From an uncultured Candidatus Altimarinota bacterium (GTDB lineage Bacteria; Patescibacteriota; Gracilibacteria; BD1-5; UBA2023), in the NCBI GenBank assembly GCA_936941205.1, contig CAKZJF010000028.1, positions 1 to 64,000 on the forward strand: 64,000 nt of DNA, read 5' to 3'. Positions 37,739 to 50,696 of the stretch are shown in pieces. The number at the start of each line of letters is the position of its first letter. Position 1 is the first letter of the stretch. The position numbers and the translations under genes were made by a program. The notes under the pieces were generated by a model. That model had not been told where the DNA came from. It did no database searches and was given only the letters and a program-made list of their open reading frames with translations.

Positions 37739-37900
37739 ACCAATACTTTACAAAAAGAGCAAAGCTATTGTAACATACAATTTTTGATATGTCAATATTT
37801 ATTAAATAAAAATCATATATGTCAATAACATAAAAAATGTACAGTTGATTTTACTATCTCGTTTTATATACTTCAAAACCCTTTTCATTGGAGTATATAC

Positions 37901-38038
37901 ATGGAACAAAACAATGCACTTCCACAACAAATTCTTGAGGAACCTGTCATGAATACCCCAGGGACATTTGCAAGAGATGATGAAGCATGGCTTCAAGAGG
38001 TAGAGCAAGTAGTAATGCTTGCAGGAGCTCATGATTAA
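37901..38038 (+). CDS. small acidic protein (45 aa)
   Basis: ggag SD-like element upstream; MEQNNALPQQILEEPVMNTPGTFARDDEAWLQEVEQVVMLAGAHD; followed by terminator. Confidence 0.6.
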   Translation: MEQNNALPQQILEEPVMNTPGTFARDDEAWLQEVEQVVMLAGAHD

Positions 38039-38060
38039 TTTTCTCATGTAAAAAATAAGC

Positions 38061-38087
38061 TGCGGAAGATACTCTTCCGCATTTTTA
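38061..38087 (+). terminator. intrinsic terminator
   Basis: tgcggaagatactcttccgcattttt. Confidence 0.85.
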
Positions 38088-38154
38088 AATGGAAAAAATT
38101 GAAAAAATTGAAAAAATTCATACCATCGTATTATAAATAATATATTCCCATACT

Positions 38155-39663
38155 ATGCCTCTTGTTATCTACAATACACTTTCACGCGAGAAAGAAACAT
38201 TTAAACCACTTCGTCAAGAAGAAGTAAAAGTGTATTATTGCGGACCGACTCCATATAACTATGCACACATAGGGAATTTACGAGCATACCTATTTGAAGA
38301 TTTTGTAATTCGAACTCTCAAATTTCTCTGATATAAAGCAAAAACCGTAATGAATATCACTGATATTGATGATAAAACTATTCGAGATAGTCAAAAAAAT
38401 GGAAAGGAATTAAAAGCCTTTACTGAATACTATACAGAAGCATTTTTAGATGATCTTACAAAGCTCAATATCAAACATGCAGACACGATAGCTCCGATAT
38501 CTACCCTTATTACTGATATGGGGAAAATAATTCAGTGACTCCTCGATAAAGGATTTGCATACTTAGCAGATGATGGTAGTATCTACTATAGGGTAGAAAA
38601 ATTTAAAAAATATGGAAAACTTGCTCATCTTGATATGAGTGGAATGATTTCAAATGTTCGGGTGAATAATGATGAATATGAGAAAGATCAAGTAGCGGAT
38701 TTTGCTCTTTGGAAAGCATATTCAAGTGAGCACGACGGACCAAATTCTTGGACTATTGAAGTCATAATAGAGAATGAAAAAAAGACTATTATTGGACGCC
38801 CAGGTTGGCATATAGAGTGTAGTGCATGTAACTATCGCTTCTTCTGAGAACAAATCGATATTCATATGGGATGAATTGATAATCTATTCCCCCATCATCA
38901 AAATGAAGTCGCACAAACAGAAGCATTTACTGGAAAGCAGTTCTCAAAATATTGGATGCATTGAGGTCATCTTTTGGTAGATAATAAAAAAATGGCGAAA
39001 AGTGCAGGAAACTTTTACACACTCAGAGAAATTATCGAGAAAGAAAATAACTTTTCCGAAACACTCGTATGTCGAGGATTTCGCCTGATGGCACTTCAAA
39101 ATCAATATCGTGAAAATTTCAATTTTACATTTGATAGACTCCATGCAGCGATTAATACGATAAAATGATTGGATGAGATGATAAAGCGACTCGGTCGATA
39201 TAAATCCCAATTTACCCCTACTGAAGAAATAAGAAATAACCACGGTAAATTAAAATTTCATGAGATTTCTCGAGAATTTCGTGATAATCAACAATATTTC
39301 ATGCAGGATTTTATCGAGAAAGTGGAAGATGATTTTGATACGAACTGTGCAATGACTTCAGTATTTGAATATCAGACGTATATTAATTCTTGAATTGATG
39401 AACAATCATTTTCACTCGAAGAAAGCAAGTCAATTATTGATCTCCTTCGAAGTTGGAATGAAATAATAGCTATAATTGATTTTGATCTTCTTGAAATACT
39501 TCAAGAAGTTCCTAAAGAAATTGAAGCTCTCTGAGTTGCACGCACGGAGGCAAAAATCCAAAAGAATTGGGCAGAGGCGGATGCAATTCGCGAAGAGCTT
39601 ACCAAACTCGGTTGGAAGATGATTGATGAAGCAGATGGAAAATGGAGAGTAGAAAAAATATAA
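38155..39663 (+). CDS. cysS: cysteinyl-tRNA synthetase
   Basis: [91 protein letters not shown]. Confidence 0.97.
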
Positions 39664-39679
39664 TATCTCAATATATACC

Positions 39680-41620
39680 ATGCAACATATACAAAACATT
39701 ATCACACAAACTATTCACGCACTCTATGGAATAGACCATATACCAGAAATATCCCCTGCCCCAAAACCAGAAGTAGGAGAATACTGTATAGGCGTGTTTC
39801 AGCTTACAAAAATAGTAGGAAAAGCACCAAATATAATTGCAAATGAAATTGCCTGAGAACTTCAAAAGTATGATACTATATTTCTTTCTACCAATTCTAT
39901 CGGTGGATACGTCAATTTTTTTCTTACCAATACACTCTGGTGAGAGCTTCTCAATTGAATCTACAAAAGTGAGAAACCAAAGAATGCTGGGAAAACTATA
40001 GTCGTCGACTATATTGGTGCCAATGCTGGAAAACCTCTCCATATATGACACCTCTGTACCCCATCGGTAGGTCAATCTATCTGTAATATCTATGATTATC
40101 TCGGATACAAGGTTATCGGAGATTCTCATTTTGGGGATTGGGGAGGAATTTTTGGGAAGTTGATTTATGGGTATAAAAAATGAGAAAATAATAATAATTT
40201 ATCAATCTCATACTTATTAAAAGTATATCAAGAAGTACATACTGATATTATAAAAGATACCTCAATACTAAATCAGCTTCTAAATGAATATATAAGCAAA
40301 CTTGATGAATCTGTGTGGCCTGAAAAATGCAAAAAATGATGATACAAAAATTTAGTTGATGGAAAAGATATTGAATGATTCCTTCTATTGGAAGATAGTT
40401 TTCAAAAAAATAACCCTCGTATATTTGAACAATTAAGAGTAGTATGGTGAGAATTTAAAAATATTGAATGAAATACTCGTGAAGAATTCAAAAAGTTATC
40501 TCAATGAGATTCTGAAAACGTCGAACTCTGGAAAACATTTACAGGTATCTCTATTACGGAAATAGAGAAAAAACTTGAACTTCTCAATGTTCATGCGAAA
40601 TACAATATTGGTGAGAGCTTCTATGAATGACTTGGGCTTCCTCGTCCCAATAATGAAGATTACCCAGAATTAAAGGATAATATGAAGGCTATTGTTGCAG
40701 AACTCATCGAGAAATGAATTGCAACGGATAACTCAATTCTATCAAATTGAGAAGATAAAAGTGTTGGTGTGGTTTTCCCAGAAGAGATGAAACTCCCCTC
40801 TTGTATCCTCCAGAAAAAAGATGGAACAGGACTTTATCTTACGAGTGATCTTGCAGCAATCAAATATCGCCTCACGAATGGTTGGAATCCATCAAAACTT
40901 ATCTACTCTGTCGATGTACGTCAACAACTCCACCTCCGTCAAGCATTTGCTATTGCAAAGATGGCTTGGCCAGAACTCACTGAATGAGTTGAATTTTTTC
41001 ATGCGTTCAACGGATTCATCAAGTTGAAGGAATGAGCCATGTCGACTCGCCATGGAACCGTCATATTTCTCGAAAAACTCATCGAAGAAGGAGAAGAAAG
41101 GACAAAGAAAATATTATCAGAAAAAGGACGAATACTTTCTGATAATGACATAGAAACTATTACTGTTGCAGCTATCAAGTATTCTTATCTTGCACAGGAT
41201 CGTGAAAAAGATGTGGTATTTGATTGGGATAAAGCACTTGCATTTGAGTGAAATTCTGGACCATATATCCAGTATGCCTACGTTCGAGCAAAGAAGATAC
41301 TTCCTGAGGATTTTAAGAAATGAGAAAACTTCAGTAAAGACATACCATTCTCAGAATACGATAAAAAACTTATTCAGATACTTCTGAGAAAAGATGCTAT
41401 AATACAAGAAACTGCATCAAAATATAAGCCTCATATACTTGCAAACTACGTTTACGAAGTTGCAACAACGTTTAATAGCTTCTATGTCCATACTCCGAAG
41501 ATTCTCGAGGAAACAAATAAAGAACTCAAGAATATACGTCTTGGAATTATTCTAGAGACAACAGAAAATCTTAAATGTTGCTTTCATCTTCTCGGTATAC
41601 ATATGCCTACCGAGATGTAA
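39680..41620 (+). CDS. argS: arginyl-tRNA synthetase
   Basis: VDYIGANAGKPLHIGHLCTPSVGQSI, GDSHFGDWGGIFGKL, GTGLYLTSDLAAIKYR, GNSGPYIQYAYVRAKKIL. Confidence 0.96.
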
Positions 41621-41675
41621 ATTTGCTCACCTTCTATTTTTTCATATACTCCCTTTTATATTTTTTCTGTATCCT

Positions 41676-43247
41676 ATGGCACAAATATACTCTGAAGAAT
41701 CGCTTACTCGCATAGAGAAACTAAAGAAAATGCGCGCACTTGGAATCGAACCATATGCACAAAGTTTTAAAAGAACACATAAAATATGTGCTCTTATTGG
41801 AACTTCTCCTGAAACACTTCGTCCCATCGAAACTATTATAGAAAGTTCAACAAATTTTATATCACTTGCTGGAAGAATTACACTCCATAGAAGTTTTGGG
41901 AAAATTCTCTTCATGACCATAATGGATGGAACTGCCAAAGTGCAAGTTATGTTTTCTCGAGAAAATTGCTCTATAGTAACAAAAGAAGGTGTAAAAAAAG
42001 AGGTTTCCAATGAATTAACCGCATATAAATTTTCTGAAAAATTGGTGGATATTGGTGATTGGATAGGTGTTTCTGGTGAACTTTTTTATACACATAAAGG
42101 TGAACTTACCCTATTCGCAAAAGAATTTACTTTTCTTTCAAAAGCAGTAAGACCACTTCCAGAAAAATGGCACGGACTTTCAGATGAAGAGACACTCTAC
42201 CGTGAACGATATCTTGATCTTATAACAAACGAAGAAACATATAATCGTTTTTTACTTCGTTCAAAATTCATGAAGGCACTTCGAGATTTTTATGAGGAAA
42301 ATGATTTTCTTGAAGTAGAAACACCAATTCTCTGAAACTCAGCAAGTGGAGCAGCAGCAAAGCCATTTATCACACATCATAATGACTATGATTTGGATGT
42401 ATTTCTTCGTATATCACCTGAAACTGCACTAAAAAAAGCAACTGTTGGTCGATTTGAGCGTATATTTGAGATTGCTAAAGATTTCAGAAATGAAGGAAGT
42501 GACCCTTCCCACCTTCAGGAATTTACAATGGTTGAACACTACGCAGTATATTGGAGTTATGAAGATAACATGGATTTTGCAGAGAAAATGGTGAAAGCAC
42601 TTTTTCAAAAACTCTGACTTCCTCCAGTAATTTGTATTGAAGATAAGGAATGAAATGCCCGAGATGTTGATTTTATGAAAGATTGGGAACGTATTGATTA
42701 TTCTGAACGAATAAAAGCAGATACTACTATTGATATTCGTGAATTTTCTATTGGTGAAGAAGATAAAATGAGAAAGGCTATTTTAGATATTTGAGTAAAA
42801 ATAGATGGAATAGAGAAAATGTCTCTTGCTGTAATGATAGATTACCTATATAAGAAAAAAACTCGTCCACAAATTGTATGACCTGCATTTATTTTCAATT
42901 ATCCAAAATTCATGCAACCACTCGCACGTACGAGTGATACTAATCCATACATAGTAGAACAATTTCAGTTACTTATAAATGGTTGGGAAATAGTAAAAGC
43001 ATATTCCGAACTTGTAGACCCGATTGATCAAAGGGAGCGATTCGAAGAACAAGCAAAAGCCATTGAGGCAGGTGATGAAGAGGCAACTTCAGCAGATTAT
43101 GATTTTGTGAGAGCTATGGAATATGGTATGCCACCTCAATCATGACTTGGCTTTGGTATCGATAGATTCCTTACGCTCATTACTGGGCAAAAGAATCTTC
43201 GTGATGTCATCCTTTTTCCTCTTATGAAACCAAAATCAGAAGAATAA
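41676..43247 (+). CDS. lysS: lysyl-tRNA synthetase (class II)
   Basis: [68 protein letters not shown]-terminal [24 protein letters not shown]. Confidence 0.96.
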
Positions 43248-43253
43248 AATATA

Positions 43254-43296
43254 CACTTTTTAAAAAATCATCCATTCGGGTGATTTTTTAAAAAGT
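43254..43296 (+). terminator. intrinsic terminator
   Basis: actttttaaaaaatcatcc-attc-gggtgattttttaaaaagt. Confidence 0.85.
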
Positions 43297-43359
43297 AAAA
43301 AATGACTTGAATTTTATATAATAAAAATTATTATAAAATTAATATATTAAAATGTAAAT

Positions 43360-44106
43360 ATGATTGTTGTTAAGATTGGTACCGAATCTCTTGAAAATTT
43401 TGAAACATCAGAAAAGGTAAACAGAATGATCCGTGATATTGGTTTACTTATTCAAAAATATAAAGAAGAGATTATACTTGTAAGCTCATGAGCTGTCTGA
43501 GCATGAAGAAAGAAACGACCAGATATTGAAGACAAGAAAGTACTTGCACAGATTGGCTGGACTGAACTTATGAGTGGGTATGATAGAAAATTTGCAACCC
43601 ATGGAATATCAGTTTGATGACTTCTTTTAACCCATGCAGATATAACTGATTTTAAAGAAAGAAAAAATACACTTATAGATACTGTAAAACGAGATTGGAA
43701 TAATAACATACTTCCAATAGCAAATGAAAATGATCCAATTGCTACAGAGGAAATGATTGCCCTGAAACGATGAGCTGATAATGATAAAAATGCCCTATTA
43801 CTTGCACAACTCTTTCAGGCAAAATTCATGGTGATAGTAACAAGTGAAAATGGCTGTTATCAAGATAAAAGTGATCCAAATACAAGAATAGAAAGAATTT
43901 TTGGTACCGATATAACGGATACATGGATTGAAAGAATATGTTGAAAGCCTACAAAATGATGAACTGGGGGGATGGCATCGAAACTTGAGGTGGGACGTGA
44001 ATGAATAAAACATTGAATAGAAACCATCATATGTGATGGTATTCATTCATGACTTCTTGACCACTATGAAGGAAGGCATATTGGTGGGACAATTGTCCAT
44101 TCGTAA
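43360..44106 (+). CDS. proB: glutamate 5-kinase-like amino acid kinase
   Basis: MIVVKIGTESL, ILVSSGAVGAGRKK (UGA Gly), ENDPIAT, DNDKNALLLAQL, GTGGMASKLEVG. Confidence 0.88.
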
Positions 44107-44165
44107 TATTTGCATCTTCTTAGAAAAATTATATACTAAAAAGCATATTTTTGATATAAGTTTTT

Positions 44166-47093
44166 ATGTTTTGGATACGTATTCTTCTTACCTTTTTCAT
44201 AAGTATTATTGGTATTCAAAATACTTATGGTGAAGGGTTGCTTCCTTTTACTGATATTAAAACAACCGACACCTATTATTCTTCGGTTTTGCAGCTCTAT
44301 AAACAAGGAATTTTAACCGATACTGATGAACATCTCTTTTATCCAAATGAACTCATTGCCCGTGATTTATTTGTATGAATTGTAGTATGAGTATCTTGTC
44401 ATAAATGTATTAGCCCTAGTATAGAAGATTATATAAAATATCAGGTAAATCCTTTTATTGATGTTACAAAAATAAATCCATATTTTTACTGTATTTCGTA
44501 TTGAAAAGAAAAAGGGATTATTCAGTGATATAACTATGATATAAATTGAAGTGTAAGTTGCCAAAATAATACAACATTTACAAAAAATGAAAATCCAACA
44601 AGTACTCCTTTTTGTCCAGTCAATAATATTACACGTATAGAAGCTGCTGCTGTACTTCTTCGTCAGGCTAGCCTATGGAATGAGGCTATGAATTCATCCC
44701 TTCAATCACAGCTTTCATTTCCAAATAACACAGGTGATAAAGGAATGCGTTACTGGTTTTGATATACAAAAAAGGCAATACAAGTCTGACTGATTGATAA
44801 TACATATCAAAATATTGTTTCAGATAATATCATAACAGAAGATGAACTAAATACTCTCATTTCTCTTACATCTACTCAAATCACAAGATGGGAATTTGCT
44901 GTTATGGCTGCAAAAATGCTCTCTCTCAATCAATGTAGCAATACATCGCGAGATTCGAATGATTTCTGAGTGCAGATTCTCATTTTTGATAAAGAAAGTT
45001 CAGACTCAAAAAATGGAAATGGAAATCAACCAAAACTCTGAACTACAGAAGATACATTTGACCTATATGGGAAAATATTTTCTACTCAAGAAGATGGACC
45101 AAAAGAATCAAATCTTATATATAAATGGAATTTTCTTCATCCGAATTCGCAAACAGAAATAAATAAAACAGGAAAATGGCTTGATAATTTTCAATTCCCT
45201 AATGACTGAACTTGGGTTATCACACTTACGACTACCGATAAATCATCAGGAAAAGAAAGCGTATCGGTGGCTCAAGTTTCAATCGAAAAATCTACAACCA
45301 TCCTCCCACTTTTATCTTCATTCATTTGGGCAAATGAAAAGCCAGCATGAGTTGCTACATTATTTTTCTCAAAAGTTTCATGATGAGTTCAGCCCTATAG
45401 TTATCTATGGGATTTTGGTGATGGATGACAAAGTACTGAGGCAAATCCAAATCACGTATATCTAAAATCATGAATATACCCAGTAACACTCACGGTACGT
45501 GATGCGGCTGGAAATATATCAGTAAATAAAATAGTTGTAAATATCACAGAAAACTGTGATCCAGATAAAGATACTGTACTAAGTTGTAAGCCATCAGAAT
45601 GAGTAAATATAAGAAATACCCCTGCTGCTGATATTATCATTCTAGAGAAAGAATGAGTAAATTGTAATGGTGAAAAACCCTCAAAATATACAGATAATAC
45701 CTATGATTTCCTTGCGAAAACAAGTACTACTGGAAACTACAGTTATAATTGGGTGTTTGTGAATCAAAATACATGAGAAAAGGTTTACAAAGAAGGTAAA
45801 TGTATTAATGATCTTACTCTCAATCCTGGCACATGGACTGTTACTCTTACGGTAACCGATAAAGATACAGATGAGAGTACAACAGTAAGTACTCAGCTTC
45901 ATATTCCATGAGAAACAACAGAAAATCCAAGCGTTAATACACTTACGGTTTGAATTGATGCAAATCCAATATCATGAATAGGAACGCTTACAAGTACATT
46001 TACCCCTTATGTTTCATGAGGCTCATGAGGTTATACCTATAAGTGGGATTTCGGTGATGGAACAACAAGTACAGAAATAAAACCAACACATACCTATGAT
46101 ACTGTTGGAAGCTATACTGTTACACTTATAGTAACAGATTCCACAGGACATACAGCAACAAGTAGTGTAGTAGTGCGCGTGTTACCAGTAGAAGTAAAAA
46201 TAACCCCTGCTGCTGATATTATCATTCTAGAGAAAGAATGAGTAAATTGTAATGGTGAAAAACCCTCAAAATATACAGATAATACCTATGATTTCCTTGC
46301 GAAAACAAGTACTACTGGAAACTACAGTTATAATTGGGTGTTTGTGAATCAAAATACATGAGAAAAGGTTTACAAAGAAGGTAAATGTATTAATGATCTT
46401 ACTCTCAATCCTGGCACATGGACTGTTACTCTTACGGTAACCGATAAAGATACAGATGAGAGTACAACAGTAAGTACTCAGCTTCATATTCCATGAGAAA
46501 CAACAGAAAATCCAAGCGTTAATACACTTACGGTTTGAATTGATGCAAATCCAATATCATGAATAGGAACGCTTACAAGTACATTTACCCCTTATGTTTC
46601 ATGAGGCTCATGAGGTTATACCTATAAGTGGGATTTCGGTGATGGAACAACAAGTACAGAAATAAAACCAACACATACCTATGATACTGTTGGAAGCTAT
46701 ACTGTTACACTTATAGTAACAGATTCCACAGGACATACAGCAACAAGTAGTGTAGTAGTGCGCGTGTTACCAGTAGATACAACTGATCTTTGTCCAGAAA
46801 TAGCATGACCAGTAGATAATCAGTGATGCCCTATTATAGAAACTGGAGATCATTACACGGATATTATCACTGAAATTGGTGAAACAAATAAATGTATGAT
46901 GAATGCGATGAATGGTGAAAATTTGCTCATTTGACAAGCAGTTTGTGTACAATGTCCATGCAAATATACGCTCGATTTCAATGCAGTATTTCGTGTATGT
47001 GATATTATTTTTCCAACAATTCTCTCTACTGATAAATTAAACACATTTGCAAGAGGAACGCTTTATCAAGTGCCAAAATATACTAATCAATAA
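44166..47093 (+). CDS. large surface protein (975 aa) with SLH-like N-terminus and tandem PKD-like domains
   Basis: Signal peptide [59 protein letters not shown] and YTYKWDFGDGTTSTEIKPTHTYDTVGSYTVTL (twice); Cys-rich C-terminus. Confidence 0.85.
45618..46777 (+). repeat. apparently perfect tandem duplication, 575 bp identical, 585-bp period
   Basis: 45618-46192 matches 46203-46777 by eye; ORF track also shows two identical 73-aa antisense ORFs offset by exactly 585 bp. Confidence 0.95.
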
Positions 47094-47106
47094 CAAGTAG
47101 CATTAT

Positions 47107-47946
47107 ATGCTTCGACTTATTTCACACAAACGATCTACTTCAGTTTTTAGCGGAAATCAGCACTCTAAACATATAGGAACAGGAGTTGAATTTACAAATC
47201 TTCGTGAATATAATACGAATGATAATGCTCGACTTATTGACTGGAAAATGAGTGCAAAAAGTGATAGAGTGTATAGTCGTGAGTATGAAGAATCTACAGA
47301 ATTAAAGGTATTTCTTATTATTGAGATATCCCCAAGTATGTACTTTGGTACAAATAAAACAACAAAAATACATACACTTATCGAAACAATAGAAACTATT
47401 TTACGAAGCTGTGATCAATACAATCACATACTTGGGTGAATTATTTGAGATCAAAATTGACTTAACTACATATCCCCTAAATGAGGAAAATATAATCGTT
47501 ATCTTTTTTCTCAAATTCTAGAAAAATCTCTAAAATATCCACCAAAAATCTCTAAAACATCCACCAAAGAAATTATAGAAATGCTTATAGAGAGAAAAAT
47601 TACAAATCAACTTATATTGTATATTACAGATAATACGTCCATACAAGAGATAAAAAAAATCACCAATCTATCATATATGAATGATTTCATATATATAAAT
47701 ATATTTGATACCATGGAATCAAATATATCGAAAGAATTCATAAAATCACCCATAAGAATATCTACAAATATTACATCAAATGACATTGGATCATTGGCAA
47801 TTAACTATCAAAATCTTAGGAATCTATCTCTTCAAAAACTAGAACATACCATCAAAATTATTGGTGCATCATATCTAACAATATTTACACATCAAAAACC
47901 CTCAATTATTCTTGAGAATTTCTTTTTAAGAAGAAAGAAACATTAA
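47107..47946 (+). CDS. DUF58 domain protein
   Basis: GTGVEFTNLREYNTNDNARLIDWKMSAKSDRVYSREYEESTELKVFLIIEISPSM. Confidence 0.85.
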
Positions 47947-47958
47947 TGACAAAAGAAT

Positions 47959-49062
47959 ATGAATATTTTCTTCCTTGCATTTTTACATACTATTGGCTTT
48001 ACTCAACAAGATCTTAAGAAGATATTTTTAGAAAATGAATATTACGAAGATTTTTATAAATCTATTTCCTATGATATATTAGTAAATATCTTCTGAAATA
48101 AGACAGAAAAAATTAAAAAAATACTATCAAATATAGATAAAATTGATACAGAAGATATACTGAAACTCATTCAGAGACTTGATATTGTTCTCATTTCTAT
48201 TCATGATGCACGATATCCAGAAATATTAAAACCATTGAATCACTCACCATTTTTTCTATATGTTCGTTGAAATGTAGATATTCTTAATACAAATATCCTA
48301 GCTATAGTATGATCGAGGAAACATAGTCCTTATGCCAAAAAAATACTAGAGGATTTTATTCCGATACTTATCAAAGAAGATTTTACAATCATAAGTGGAG
48401 GTGCTTACGGTATTGATACATTAGCTCATGAAATTACCATTCAAACAAAAAATAACGGAAAAACCCTGGTAGTATTTGGTACTGGAATTGATCGTTGTTA
48501 TCCTGCAAAAAATAAAACACTCTTTGAAGATATTATAAAATATAATTGAGCTCTTATTTCTCATTTTCCCCTTGGAACATGACCAGAAGTATATAATTTC
48601 CCAATCAGGAATGAGATTGTTGCATGAATGAGTAAGGGGATAATAATACCTGAAGCTTGAGAATGATCTGGCACCCTCATTACTGCCCAACTATGAATCG
48701 AACACGGAAGGGATATCTTCGTTATTCCATGAGATATATATAGAGAAAGTAGCAAAGGAAGCAATAGTTTACTTACGACTGGACAAGCAAAATGTGTATG
48801 AAACATACAAGATATACTTGAAGAATATATATTAATGCAGCATAATCATATGTTCTCACTAGAAACCAAAGGAAAACATCAACCTTTTCAAAATTCAGAA
48901 GCAGAAGCAATATATTCAAGTATTGAAAATGGATACTGAACTGTAGATGCAATCCAACTCGAAACGGACTATTCAACTACTGATATCCTTATGCACTTAT
49001 CAATACTCGAAATTGAAGGACATATTGAAAATGATAAATTATGAGGATATTATGTCTGTTAA
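47959..49062 (+). CDS. dprA: DNA processing protein DprA
   Basis: ILAIVGSRKHSPYAKK, IISGGAYGIDTLAHEI, VVFGTGIDRCYPAKN, FPIRNEIVAGMSKGIIIPEAGEGSGTLITAQLG. Confidence 0.95.
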
Positions 49063-49609
49063 AATGTTTACTATTGATTTTTATAAAAAGAATTCATATA
49101 ATTCAACCTACATATATCTATATAAGCCTATGAAATCACTATTTAAGCCAGTTGTACGAGCTATCATTATAAATGATACTGATGAAATCCTTATGGTAAA
49201 ACATACGAAAGATAGCCTGTGGGTACTTCCAGGATGACACGTCGAAAGTGATGAATCAATTCATGATGCTATTTTACGAGAGTTAAAAGAAGAACTTTGA
49301 TTAGAAGCTTTTTTCACCCCTATTGATGATCATGAGATTCTTCATCATAAAAAAATAGAACTAGAACATTTACCACTTCCACTTACTTCTTATAAGCTCT
49401 CATATACGAGTAGTTCATGAAAAGATAAATCTCGTACAGAATATATCTTTCTTATGATGTCTTCACAAAAAGATTGTATAAAACAGGAATGAGAAATAGT
49501 AGATTATAAATGGTTTGAACCCGAGGAAATTCTTCTTATGAAATGAAATATTGAAACATATGACTTTTATATTGAAATGATAGAAAAACTGCTTTATGGT
49601 GAAGAGTAA
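49052..49609 (+). CDS. NUDIX hydrolase
   Basis: Nudix box GGHVESDESIHDAILRELKEELGLE. Confidence 0.92.
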
Positions 49610-50696
49610 AAATACAATAATTCTCGTTGGTGGATGAACTGGTTGACATATAACCCCTCTTGTCTCTCTTTCAAAAATTTTATGACCCAATAATAACTAT
49701 GAATGGATTGGAGAAAGATGATGACTTGAAGAGAATATTTCAAAAAGTGAGAATATCCCATTTCATCCAATTCATGCGGAAAAATTGCGTCGAGAGTTTT
49801 CATGGAAAACATTACTTATACCAGGAAAAATGTTACTTGGTGTATTTGAATCTATTATCATCATTTCAAAATTAAAACCTGATTTTATATTTTCAAAATG
49901 AAGTCATATTTCAATCCCTGTTGCTTTTGCTGCAAAAATACTTTGAATTCCATTTTATTTACATGAATCAGATACTATTCCATGATTAGCAAATCGAATA
50001 ACTGGAAAATTTGCGAAAAAAATCTTTCTATGATTTCAAAGTGCAAGTAAATATTTTCCAAAAACAAAAACAATTGTCATCTGACAAATCATTAATCCTG
50101 AACTTATTGCCCTATCAAATAAATGAATTGATACAGTAATATCAGGAAAAATTCGACTGCTTGTCATATGCTGAAGTCAAGGATCACAAAATATTTTTAA
50201 CTGGCTTATTAAGAATATTGATAGATTTAATGCATCATTTGATGTTTGTGTGGTTCTTGGGTTAAAAAATATTGGATTGAGGTCACAATTCACCAAAGCC
50301 CATGTAAAAACAATTGATTTTGCAAACATACAAGAATTATGAGAACTCTACAATTGGGCTGATATTGCCATTACACGCTGAAGTGCCACAACATTAGGAG
50401 AACTTGATATTTTTCATATCAAAAAGATAATAGTACCCCTTCCTTGGTCTTGATGAAATCATCAATACTATAATGCTCTCGAATACAACACACCAGACAA
50501 TCTTATAATTGAAGAAAAGAATCTGTATAATCCAGAGACTATTCAGCTTATAATTCAAAAATTCTCGTGCTGAGAAAATAAGAAAATACAACAAATTATT
50601 CAATCATCCAATTCAGAAAAACAGATTTATCTCCTTAAGAAAACACTTATAAATCATGAAAAATACACCTCAGATAAAAAAATTTACGACTCTTAA
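49596..50696 (+). CDS. murG: MurG-like UDP-GlcNAc transferase
   Basis: IILVGGGTGGHITPLVSLS, YLHESDTIPGLANR, CGSQGSQNIFNWL, ITRGSATTLGEL, PLPWSGGNHQYYNA. Confidence 0.87.

Noticed and set aside
38089-38136. Mini-ORF MEKIEKIEKIHTIVL upstream of cysS as a leader peptide
   Set aside because: Simple 9-nt repeat, no Cys codons and no attenuator-like hairpins after it
45618-46777. Insertion element / transposon duplication
   Set aside because: In-frame tandem coding duplication with no terminal inverted repeats or transposase
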